The position numbers and the translations under genes are program-made. From CAVSCR01 sp963726575 (GTDB lineage: Bacteria; Actinomycetota; Actinomycetes; JAHEKZ01): a stretch of DNA of 64,000 bases. Below, piece by piece: positions 47,927 to 58,464 of the stretch (its first letter is position 1; every line of letters begins with the position of its first letter). Where the stretch lies: contig CAVSCR010000005.1 in the NCBI GenBank assembly GCA_963726575.1, positions 992,001 to 1,056,000 of the forward strand, read 5' to 3'. The notes under the pieces are model-generated. The model was not told where the DNA came from. It did no database searches and was given only the letters and a program-made list of their open reading frames with translations.

Positions 47927-49782
47927 CGTGGCGCTTCGGCGCCGCCTCTCGCCGCACTGTCGCGGCACTCGCCTTGGCCGTGATCGCGGTCCTGCTCAGC
48001 GCGACGCCGGCAGTTGCACACGCGGGGCTGATCGGCTCAGACCCAGCCGACGGAGTGGTGCTCGACAGTCCACCGACCACCATGACCCTGCGCTTCGACG
48101 AGGCCGTCGTGGTGGACCAGACCTCGATCACGCTCGCCGAGGTCGGTGGTTCGGAAACCGCCACCCGTAAGGCGCAGCCAGTGGGTGCCGACGAAGCGAG
48201 CACGGTCACGTTCTCGCTGCCCGTCCTGACCAAGGGGGCGTACGAGGTCACCTGGAAGGCCGTCTCCGGCAGTGACCGGCACACGAGCACCGGTGTCGTC
48301 GTCTTCGGAGTCGGTACACCGCCTCCGGTGGTCGCGGCGGCCGACCCGTGGCCGCCGCTGGGCGATGCCGTATTCCGCACTCTCGCGCTGATCGGTCTCA
48401 CGGTGGCCCTCGGGGCCGTTGCCGTGTTGCTGCTCATCACGTTCCGGCTCCCCAGCGCGGCGACGGGCGAGTCGGCATCACCGCTGTCGCGCCTCGCCGC
48501 AACAACCGGAGCGGCGCTTGCCGGCGTCGCGCTGGTCGCCGACCTTGGCCTGCTGTTTCGCGCCGCCACGGGGTCGTCGTTGGCCAACGTGTTGACCCAG
48601 TCGACGTACGGCCAGCGATGGTTGGCCGGCTTCGTCAGCATCGCCATGTTGCTCGTGCTGCTCTTCGCAGCGATCCGCCTACCGACGCGTGTCGTCTGCT
48701 GGCTGGCTGCGGCCGTCGGCCTGGTAGCGGTGGCACTCCAACCGCTCGACTCGCATCTCGCCGCCGGGACATCGTCATGGCTCGGCAGTGTCGCGGCTGC
48801 GGCTCATCTCGCGGCGGCCGGAGCTTGGGCGGGCGGGTTGGTGGTGCTCGTGGTGCTCGCGCTTCATGCGTGGCTACGTCCGGCTGGTGCGTCCGAACCC
48901 GAGGATGTCCGCCGTCTGTTCGTGGGTTTCGCCTGGCTGGCCCTGCCCGCTGCGGCCGTGCTGGTGCTCAGCGGGCTGTTGCTGACCGGGCGACAGGTGG
49001 CGACGCCGGACGCGCTGCTGTTCACCCACTACGGGCGGGTGCTGCTGGCCAAGGTGGCGCTGGTGGTGGTGATCGGCTGCTTCGGCCTCTGGCACGCCCG
49101 CCAGCTGCACCCGCGGCCGGAGTCCGCAGCAGGTGTCGCGACGCCCCGCCGCGTCCCCAGGACGGTGATCATCGAAGCGGCCGTCTTCCTTCTCGTGCTG
49201 GTGGCTGCCGGAGTGCTCGGCGGGTCGTCACCGCCCAAAGGCATTCCCTGGCTCGTCCCTCCCCCGGCCCGCCCGGCCCTGCCCGTGACAACGCAGGTGT
49301 TCGACCTGACGCTGACGGTCTCGATCACCCCCGGTGTCACCGGCCCCAACGTCCTGGCGGTGCAAGCCCTGGAGACCCGCGAGCCGTCTCCGGGACCCGT
49401 TCTTCTCGTCAGCGCCAAGGTGACCGATCCGTCAGGCGCGACGTCGACGGTTCCACTGACGCCTGGCGAGACCGAGAACCGATGGCGGGCAGCACTCGAC
49501 CTACCGTCGCCTGGGACGTACTCCGTGACCGTCACCTTGGCCCGCAGCGGGCTGCCCGACACCAGCACGACGACTCGTTGGCCGATCGCCGCGGCTCCTG
49601 TCGCGGCTCGACCGGTCGATGTGTCGAACGTCTCGATCGCACCGATCACGCGCTGGCTTGCCTTCGCGCTGCTCGTCGGGCTCGCCGTAGCCGCGGCGAT
49701 CGCACTCGCCGTGCGTGATAGCGCACCGGGGGACGACACGACGCACGGCGAATCGACCAAGGAAGCCGTGACGAAGAGGTGA
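47923..49782 (+). CDS. CopC-CopD fusion copper transport/resistance protein
   Basis: 619-residue fusion like YcnJ. A signal peptide ends at TPAVA, so the mature protein begins HAGLIGSDPADG with the N-terminal His that binds Cu(II) in CopC proteins. The rest of the CopC domain includes LRFDEAVVV and SDRHTSTGVVVFGV. CopD follows with about eight helices (residues 150-440), and a C-terminal extracytoplasmic beta domain of about 130 residues precedes a last helix near 580-602. It is coupled to the kinase gene. The likely job is copper binding and uptake for extracytoplasmic or cytoplasmic use, perhaps loading the oxidases encoded downstream. Confidence 0.88.
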   Translation: MTWRFGAASRRTVAALALAVIAVLLSATPAVAHAGLIGSDPADGVVLDSPPTTMTLRFDEAVVVDQTSITLAEVGGSETATRKAQPVGADEASTVTFSLPVLTKGAYEVTWKAVSGSDRHTSTGVVVFGVGTPPPVVAAADPWPPLGDAVFRTLALIGLTVALGAVAVLLLITFRLPSAATGESASPLSRLAATTGAALAGVALVADLGLLFRAATGSSLANVLTQSTYGQRWLAGFVSIAMLLVLLFAAIRLPTRVVCWLAAAVGLVAVALQPLDSHLAAGTSSWLGSVAAAAHLAAAGAWAGGLVVLVVLALHAWLRPAGASEPEDVRRLFVGFAWLALPAAAVLVLSGLLLTGRQVATPDALLFTHYGRVLLAKVALVVVIGCFGLWHARQLHPRPESAAGVATPRRVPRTVIIEAAVFLLVLVAAGVLGGSSPPKGIPWLVPPPARPALPVTTQVFDLTLTVSITPGVTGPNVLAVQALETREPSPGPVLLVSAKVTDPSGATSTVPLTPGETENRWRAALDLPSPGTYSVTVTLARSGLPDTSTTTRWPIAAAPVAARPVDVSNVSIAPITRWLAFALLVGLAVAAAIALAVRDSAPGDDTTHGESTKEAVTKR

Positions 49783-49862
49783 CAGAGATGTCAGGGGAGA
49801 CCAAAGCACCTTGACTCACGGTTGTGTGACCCCATCCACCAGACAGGTGAGGGGGTCTGACC

Positions 49863-52800
49863 ATGTCGGATCGGTCGCAACCGGTTCCAGCGACCCGACG
49901 GGGTCGGCGCAGCGTGTGGGCGCTCGGCACCGTCGGAGTCCTGTGTGCCGCGCTCGCCGTCGCTGCACCGGGCGTCCAAGCCTCCACAGGGCTGTTCGGC
50001 ACAACGCACCCGGCGGCCCGAGTAGTCGCACCGGCGAGCCTGCAGACCGCCACGACCCCGCCGACGAACGCTGTCCGGTTGAAGGTGATCAGCGCTCGGG
50101 ACAGCCTCCTGCGCCGCAACCCGGGATGCACGCCGACGTCCACCGACACGACCCACTGTGGACCAGCGGCCGGCGACACCGTGACCCACTTCAAGTGGCT
50201 GCTGCAGGCCGACAACACCGGCGACCCGAGCCAGGCCCCGACGCTCTGCCACCCTGACACGAACCCCAACTTCCCCACCGGCTGCAACTGGCCCTCGATC
50301 CACTCTCAAGATGCGGCTCCGGTCATCTCCTCCGGGACGGACGCGGACTGGAGCTCCCTGAGGTCCCTGCCGGTGTACAACGCGACGACCGGACGCGGCC
50401 TGAAGCCCGGCAAGTACCTCGTCTCGGTGGAGGCGAACGGGTACCAGCTGGGAGGCATCCACTTCAGCGTGCCGCTGCCATCCGACCCCGGCCAGACGTT
50501 CGGCACCATCACTGCCGCCTTGAACCCGTACCCGATCCCCCTGGCGACCATGCGCCTTGAGGTCTTCGGTGACATGCACTCAGCCGACGGCGTCTGGGAG
50601 CAGGGTTCAGAGCCGGGGCTCAGCGGGTTCGAAGCGAAACTCGCCGACTACCTCGGTCAGGACGCCACGGACCACTTCGGCAACCCCATCTGCACGCAGT
50701 ACCGGATGGACGCGAATGGGTTCATCCAGCTCAACCCTGACGGCACGCCGGTCGCCGTCACGAAGATGGGCGGCCACTGCGTCAGCAACGATCAGGGCGA
50801 GATCATCATCCCGAACCTCGACCCCAACCGTTACGGCGTCAACGTGGTTCCGCCGACGTCCGGCCCGAACTCAGGACCCAACGACCGATGGATTCAGACG
50901 ACCACGCTCGAAGGCAACCACGACTGGGACGTCTGGTTGATGCAGAACGACACCGGCAACGACACCGAGATGGTGGTAGGTGGCGAGCCAGTGCCGTGGG
51001 TCACGTTCGGCTTCGTCGAGAACACCCCGGCCTCCACAGACGTCAATGGCTGTGGCACGCCCCCCTGCTCGGTGCTCAACGGCAACGGCACGATCACGGG
51101 GCGAATCCTGGGCGCCGGCGCCTACATCGCCGGTACCGGTGGACTTCCTGGCATCGGCGGAGCCAACGGTTCCAGCGGGGTGCGCATCGACCAGCCCATG
51201 CGTCGCCCTTGGGTCGCCCTGACCGACTTGAACAACAACGACACGACCTTCTTCTCGGCGCCGGCGCAGGACATCAGCGCGACGCCGACCGGCTGCGCCT
51301 GCAAGAACGCCGACGCGCCAGGCAACTTCACCATCCCGAACGTCCCGGACGGCGACTACATGATCACCGTCTGGGATCAGCCGCAGGAATATGCCGTCGA
51401 CTCCTTCAACGTCACGGTTCGCCACGGTGAGACCGTCGACCTCGGCAACGTGCCCGTTGCTTGGTTGGTTCACCCGGATCGAGGGACACGTCTTCGTCGA
51501 CAAGAACGGCAACGGTCGAATGGACGTCGGTGAGGTCGGGGTGCCCGACTTCGTCCTGCAGAACCTGGACCGCACGAACAACTTGTACGAGCAGGGCCAG
51601 AACACGGCGACCACCAACGACGAGGGCTACTACGACTTCGCCGAGGCCTATCCCCTCGGACAGTTCAACGTCGAGCAGGCGTTCAACACGCGGTACAAGA
51701 CCACGGGCATCACCTACCAAGCCTGCAACGAGAAGACCGAGCACACGCTGGTGACTGGTGTCGTCGACTTGGCCTACAACCCGATCATCTCCCAGTGCGG
51801 GCGCGTCGACTGGGGCGTGCAGCCCTACGACGCCTCGGCCGGGGAGCAAGGCGGGATCGTCGCGACGGTGTCCTACGACACCGAGCGAGCGGCCTACAAC
51901 GCCCGGCAGGCGGCGACCGAGCCGTACGAGCCGGGCATCCCCAACGTGCCGGTTCAGCTGTTCCACCCGGTGATCAACCCGAACGGGACGTTCGCGCGCA
52001 ACCGTGACGGATCGATCCAGACCGTCGAGGGAACGCACAACTCCGCCACCGCAGCCCCATCGCAGACCTACGTGTCGGAGAAGTTCGCCCGACCAAAGGG
52101 CTGCATCCCGATGGACTCCAACGGCAACACGATCACCGACCAGAATGCTGTGCCGGCAAACGGCAAGACGCAGACCGGGCAACCCTCGGAGTGCGTCGAG
52201 GCGCCCTTCATCAGCACCCAGTTCGGACTCGGTGCCGACGCAGCTTCGCTACGACCCGAGCCTCGGGCCGAACCAGGGCCAGACGGTGGATGGGAACTAC
52301 GGCTTCGTCGTCGACAAGCCCGGCTACTACCTCGTGCGGGTCAAGATCCCCGGCGACACCGTCCTTCCGAAGGTCGACGGCCAGAACCGACCCCTGTTCA
52401 AGATCAGCGACGGAGGGTGACCTGAACTTCGCCACCGGTGCCCAAGAGGTTCCGCAGGGCGCCGACATCAGCACCGTCACCTGGCCACCGGTGTTCGACA
52501 ACAACCAGCAGGGCACGGCTCCGCCGGACTACCTGCAGAACCCCGGAACCGCCGCCCCGGTTGCCGACGCGCAGTGCGCCGGGCCGTTGACTACGGTCAA
52601 CGTCACCCCTGCGTCGAACCCCGGCTTCCTCGACGCGGCGGGCAGTCCTTTCCAGGGAACCCGCCGGCCGTCGTGTGACGTCCGCGTCGTCCACGTCGCG
52701 GCCGGCCAGTCGGTGGCACCGAACCTGAAGCTGTTCACCGACGTACCGCTGGCGACCAAGTTCTCCGGCTACATCGTCGACGACGTGAGCGTGTCGACCG

Positions 52801-55677
52801 ACAAGCGGAGCACGATGCTTGGCGAGGTCGCGGGCATCCCCAACGTGCCGATCGGCGTGTACGACTGGACCGGCCACATGGTCGACGAGGTCGACTCCGA
52901 CCCCAACGGGCTCTGGGAGGCGTTGGAGCCTTCGACGGACATCACCAACTGCCCCACCCCGGCCGGCGTCTGCCCCTTGGTCTACCGGTTCGTCGGCAAC
53001 GACCCGGGGCAGCCGTACGCCCCGAACACGAACTACAACGCGTCGTACCGGACGATCTCGGCGAACTTCCAGGCGTGGCCAGGATTGTTCACGCCGGCTG
53101 ACGTCGCGCCGACCAAGTCGGTGGTGAGCCTCGAAGCGCCGGCGGCGCAGTTCCAGATCCCCGCGCTGTGCAAGATCAAGAACGGCCCGGAGTTCTTCGC
53201 GATCGACAAGCCCTACACGACGGGGACGACTGCGTCGATCGACCTGCAGGGCCAGTACTTCGGCTCGAGCATGGGCAAGGTCGAGCTGCTTCACCTCGAC
53301 GCCGGCAACTCCGACACCGTCGCCAACACGCTCACCGTCCCGACGGGCGGCTGGACAGATGGCGACATCAAGGCCAACGCCACCGGTCTGTCGCCGGGTG
53401 AGTACCGCATCCGGATCACCCGGGCCGATGGCAAGTCGACGCTGAACACGACCGACTTCCACGTGCTCGGCAACGGGTACAACCCGACCGTGATCGAGGT
53501 GGGTCCCGGCAAGGAGTTCGACCCGAACTTCATCTACGACGGTGCACGTGACACGGCGGCGACCTGCTCGCCGGTCACCGCGACCCGTACGGCACCGTGG
53601 GCAACGACCCGCACACCGGCCGGGCCTACGGGCTCGGAGCGATCCAGCAGGCGCTGGAGAAGGCGGCTGACGTCACGGGCACTGGCGGGAACAAGCGGCG
53701 CTAGCTCGAACGGTGACCACGCTGCGCTGATCGTGGTGTACCCGGCACCCCTGGCGTCTTCAGCCCGTTGGGCGCGTACTTCGAGAACCTGCTGATCCAC
53801 TCACCGGCGAAGATCCAAGGCGTCGGCCCCGGTGGCATCCGCGACGACAAGACCGTGGTCCAGGGCACCATCGACGACGGCTCCTACTTCTGGACGACGA
53901 CCACGGCGATCGAGTCGACCGCTGCTGTGGACGGCATCGAGACCGCACCGGACACCGGTCCTGAGTCGACGTTGTACGAGCCGTACTCGGCGGCCTTCAT
54001 CGGACTGCAGGACTGGATCGCCAACGGACAGGCGGCAGACGGCACGGTCTTCCCAGACGACCAGGTCGGCTGGGACGGGACGGTTGCCTACACCGAGGGT
54101 GCTGTGGCGACGGTCGTCGCGCCGGACGGGTACAAGCCACTGTCGATCGCGTACCCCTGGACCGACGCGTATCACGGCGGGATCAACGGGTTCACGCTGC
54201 AAGGCGGTGACCAACGTGACTTCCCGGGCAACATCAGCGAGGTCGGCGGCGCCAAGAACGCGCCGGCGACCGAGTTCGGGAACACCGACGAGGTTCCCGG
54301 CACCATCCTGACCCAGGGCGGCGCGCTGTTCCTCAACGCGTACGCCAACCACTTCCAGCTCAGCGACAACGTCATCAAGGCCAACAGCGGCGCGTACGGT
54401 GCGATCCGGTTGGGTACGCCGTACGTGAACAACGGCGCCGAGACGGACGACGGCATCGGCCAGAAGAACACCGACGTCCGGATGAGCTTCAACCGCTTCC
54501 TGACCAACGGTGGGACCAACCTCGCGGGCGCCGTCGGACTGTTCTCCGGCAGCGACCGGGCTCGGATCGACCACAACGACTTCTGTGGGAACTCCTCCAC
54601 GGAGTACGGCGGCGCGATCAGCCAGTACGGACTCAGCAACGACCCGGGCACCCCACTGATCCCACCGGTCACCCCGGAGGACGTCGTCGGTGCTGGGGAC
54701 CACAACCGGATCGACCACAACAAGATCTACCTGAACGGGTCGATCGACGAGGGCGGCGCCATCTTCCTGGGCGGCGAGATCACCTTGCCGGCACCAGTGG
54801 GCAGGTACGACTACTCACCAGGGACCGGCCCGATCAACGTCGACCACAACTACATCGCAGCCAACTTCGGCAACGACGACGGCGGCGGGATCCGGCTCCT
54901 CATGACGAACCGGTACCACATCGACATCAATGACAACATGATCACCGACAACGTCTCGACGCACGAGGGTGGCGGTATCGCTCTCGACGATGCGCCGGAT
55001 GTCGCGTTCTACAACAACACGGTGGCGAAGAACGTCACCACGGCGACAGCGGTCACCAGCGACGGCTCGCCGGCTCCGGCCGGCCTGTCGACCACCGCGA
55101 ACAGCGTCGCAGCTCACGGCACTCATGCCAGCCGGCAACCGGTCGAAGAACTTCTCCAACCCGGTGATGTACAACAACATCTTCTTCGACAACCGGGCCG
55201 GCAGCTGGTCGTCGATGGGCGTTCGCGGGATCGGCGGCGAGCTGGTCGGCGGCGCTCCGGACACGACGCCGATCAACTACTGGGACTTGGGCGCCGCCGG
55301 TGGCGGATACCTGTTGGCTCCGACGAACTCGCTGCTCAACACGTCGTCGAGCAACCCACTCGGTGGCTATGTCGCCTCGCCGACGAACATCGTGGACACC
55401 AGCGACCAACGCGGACGCCGGATTCGGGTTCACACCGGCGAACGTGTTCGACATGAAGATCCAGACGTTCCCGTGGCGTACCTACTTCCGGTTCCGTCCG
55501 GCTGCGATCCTGTCGGTCTTCCTCCCGGACAACCCGCTGGGTGACTACCACATCACGGGTGGCCCGGCAGTGAACGGCGGCACCTCGCTCAACGCGCCTA
55601 GCACTGACATCGACGACGGAAGCCGGCCGGTGGGCGCCGGGTTCGATATCGGCGCCGACGAATTGGGAGCGCCGTGA
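49863..55677 (+). pseudogene. Giant secreted beta-helix protein with SdrD B-like and IPT/TIG-like domains, eight frameshifts
   Basis: Very large exported protein. A signal peptide (VWALGTVGVLCAALAVAAPG) is followed by repeated prealbumin-like segments, an SdrD B-like domain (GHVFVDKNGNGRMDVGE), another near 52,780, an IPT/TIG-like domain (TASIDLQGQYFGSSMGK) and a right-handed beta-helix with PbH1-type repeats such as DHNDFCGNSS, DHNKIYLNGS, DHNYIAANFG and YNNTVAKNV. It ends with FDIGADELG, with no LPXTG or anchor helix. Frames change near 51,466, 52,230, 52,412, 53,552, 53,690, 53,743, 55,106 and 55,402: six behave as one extra base, two as one missing. The corrected length is 1,937 codons (1,936 residues). 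It is the first of four closely linked exported genes. Confidence 0.75.
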
Positions 55678-57046
55678 TGAGCGGCCAGGACCGGCAGGCG
55701 GCCAAGACGCCGACCGGAGGGGAGCTGGACGTGAGTGCCAACAGCACACAGACCGGCGGAGAACGCTCAGGTGGAGGCCGGCTGCACCTCAGCCGTCGCG
55801 CCTTCATCGGGGCGGCCGGGGCGATGGCCGCGGCGGGAGCACTCACTGTCCGCGGCCTCGCCGCCCCCGGCGAGCGCCCGCCGCAGCCGGCGCCGGAATC
55901 AAGCGGTACGTCCTGGCGGCCACGGACGGTTGGATCGCGATGCCCACCCAGGCGGCCCCGGTACCGCCCTTCTACCCGGATCCGTACGCACCCAGCTCCC
56001 CGGCGGACCGGGGTGTGTACGTGTTCGGCTTCCGCGACATCACCGGGGACGAAGCCAACGCCAGGACTATCTCAACCAGGCACAGAACAGTGCGCCGATC
56101 CTGTTCTTCGACGTGGGTGACGACGCGTACATCACGTTGTACAACCTGGGACTGCTCAACCGGCCCGACCTCTCCGACAGCCACACCGTCCACTGGCACG
56201 GCTTCCCGAACCAGATCCCGTACTTCGACGGCGTGCCGCGACAGCTCGTTGTCGGTGCCAGAGGGCAGCTCACCTCGACTACCGGTTCATCCCCGACCTG
56301 CCCGGCACGTACATGTACCACTGCCACTTCGAGGACGTGGAACACGTCCAGATGGGCATGCAGGGCCAGATCTTCGTGCGGCCGGCGGGGCACCCCAAGT
56401 GGGCGTACAACGACGCCTCGACCGCAGTTCGACCGACAGTTCTGCCTGCACCTCAACGAGGTCTTCCTGCGTGGCCACTACGGCGACGCTCACCTGCAAG
56501 ACACTGACTGGACTGAGTTCCAGGCCAACTTCTACCTGATGAATGGCCGCTCGTACCCTGACACGATCGCGCCCGGAACGGCGACCCGCTCACCGAACGC
56601 GACTGGCCCGCTGCAGTTCCAGCCGATCTCCGCGTTGGTCGAGGCAACTCCGGCGAGCGCATCCTGCTGCGCGTGTCGAACCTCGGGCTACCAGGAGCAC
56701 GCGTTCGAGCTGCCCGGGAGTCGAGCTGCTCACGGTCGGCGCCGACTCCAAGTTCCTCGGCGACGGTCGTCCGGACTACTACGGGAACGCGGACGCGAGG
56801 CGACATCGAGACGCGCGGCTACGAGATCGTGCTTGGCCCCGGCGAGAGCCGCGACGTGATCTTCACCGCTCCGACCGTCACTGCGAAGACCGTGTTCCCG
56901 CTCTTCGACCGAGCGTACGGATTCGTGCGAGGAAGACGACCGGCACGACGTACGGCGGGATGCGAACCGAGGTCCACGTGTATCCGCCCAGCGCCAATCT
57001 GCCGGCTCAGGGCATCGACAATCCGAACCAGGTCTTCTCGCTGTGA
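55677..57046 (+). pseudogene. Multicopper oxidase-like protein 1 (Tat-exported), at least ten frameshifts
   Basis: Copper oxidase-like protein with a twin-arginine signal, LSRRAFIGAAGAMAAAG. Across frames it reads DGWIAMPT, then HTVHWHGFPNQIPYFDG (first copper motif), YMYHCHFEDVEHVQMGMQG (HxH plus downstream His/Met), MNGRSYPDTIAP, and SNLGYQEHAFELPG. Frame breaks fall near 55,897, 56,064, 56,241, 56,272 and 56,423, with at least five more between 56,570 and 56,940. The first two look like lost bases in GGG and CCC runs. The ATG at 55677 overlaps the beta-helix stop as TGATG with GGGAG upstream, and the last stop at 57046 is 14 bases before the next gene. Substrate unknown; metal oxidation or phenol oxidation are options. 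Confidence 0.72.
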
Positions 57047-57060
57047 GGGGGGTGAGCCAG

Positions 57061-58463
57061 ATGACGACCAAGTCGCTCCGGACCGCCGGCGTCGGCGGCG
57101 GTTCCTTCCGCACGCCGGGATCCTGGCCGCAGCGGTGGCGGCTGCAGTGCTGCTGCCGGTTTCCAACAGTGATGCCGCCCCACCGCCACGCGACGGCATC
57201 GTCTGCACTCAAGGCACTGGTGCAAACGGCCATCCCGGTTTCGTGCTGACGGCCAAGGACGGCTACATCTCCACGCCTGACGGCAACTCGATCTACATGT
57301 GGTCCTACACCTCCGGAAGCAACGGCTTCCAGTACCCGGGGCCGATGTTGTGCGTGCATGAGGGCGACCGCGTGACCGTCACCCTCCGGAACAACCTTCG
57401 CGTGGCATCCTCGATCGTCTTCCCCGGCATCGACAGTGTCGAGGCCGACGGCGACCCGTCCCAGCCCGACCCCGCCAACAACACACTCACCAAGGCGGCA
57501 CCGACCGGCGGCTCTGTGACGTACTCGTTCACGGCGTCCCGCGCTGGGACGTTCCTGTACGAAAGCGGCACCAACCCCGAGATCCAGGACCTGATGGGCA
57601 TGGTCGGGGCACTCGTGGTCCGGCCGGCCGACGGTGACAACCACGCGTACGACGAAGCACGCCTGCCGGACAACACGGTCGACCCATCGGTGCCCCTGAC
57701 CAGGTTCAACCCCGGGACGGAGTTCCTTCACCTGCTGAGCGAGATCGACCCTGACATGCACCAGGCGCTCGAGGCCGGTGCGAACTCCTACGACATGACC
57801 AAGTACAAGGCGCGGTACTTCATGATCAACGGGCGCAGCTTCCCCGACACGATCGCGCCGAACGGCTCCGAGCACCTGCCGACCCAGCCGTACGGAGCAC
57901 TCGTTCACGTGATCCCCAGATCGGCGGCCAGCCCGGACCCGGCGCTGATCCGGTACGTGAACGCCGGTCCGGTCTCCTACCCATTCCACCCTCACAGCAA
58001 CCATGAGCGGATCCTCGGCCGTGACGCGCAGCGATTCATCGACCCCAATGGCAGCCCCACGGGCACGGCGGTCGACCAATCACAAGACGCGTTCGCCATC
58101 GTGATGCCTCCTGGGAGCACTGCAGACGCCCTGTTCACCTGGGTCGACGGTCAGGGCTTCAACGCCAACGGCTACTCCGGGGACTCCGGCAAGATGAGCG
58201 TGCCGATCCCCTTCGACCTGAACCGCACGGATGGCGAGTACTGGAGCGGTTCGCCGTTCCTGGGGTCCAAGGGCGCCCTCGTCAATGGGATCACCGAGTA
58301 CAACGAGTGTGGCGAGTACTACCACGTCGCGCACTCGCACGCGTTGTTCGAGGCCACCAACTACGGCGCCTCGATGGGCGGCATGCTCACCATGGTGCGG
58401 GTCGATCCGCCCAACGCGGCGGGCGACGGGCCGAGAGCCTCTTGCCTGAAGGCGGGGAACTGA
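57061..58463 (+). pseudogene. Multicopper oxidase-like protein 2 (exported), one frameshift in the signal peptide
   Basis: Cupredoxin-fold protein with a Sec-type signal (ILAAAVAAAVLLPVSNSDA). The frame of the ATG at 57061 must lose one base near 57,092-57,100 (GGC/GGT run); adding it gives 468 codons (467 residues). In the first cupredoxin domain the usual HWHG position reads SSIVFPGID, so those ligands are absent. The second half has YPFHPHSNHERILG and YHVAHSHALFEATNYGASMGG, which resemble the C-terminal copper motifs. It shares MNGRS/INGRSFPDTIAP with protein 1. It begins 14 bases after protein 1 behind GAGGGGGG and ends one base before protein 3. Confidence 0.75.
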
Positions 58464-58464
58464 C

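Noticed and set aside
51400..57046. Programmed ribosomal frameshifting as the cause of the many frame changes
   Set aside because: The breaks differ in direction and sequence context, lack slippery heptamers or a shared stimulatory structure, and are too many in one gene.
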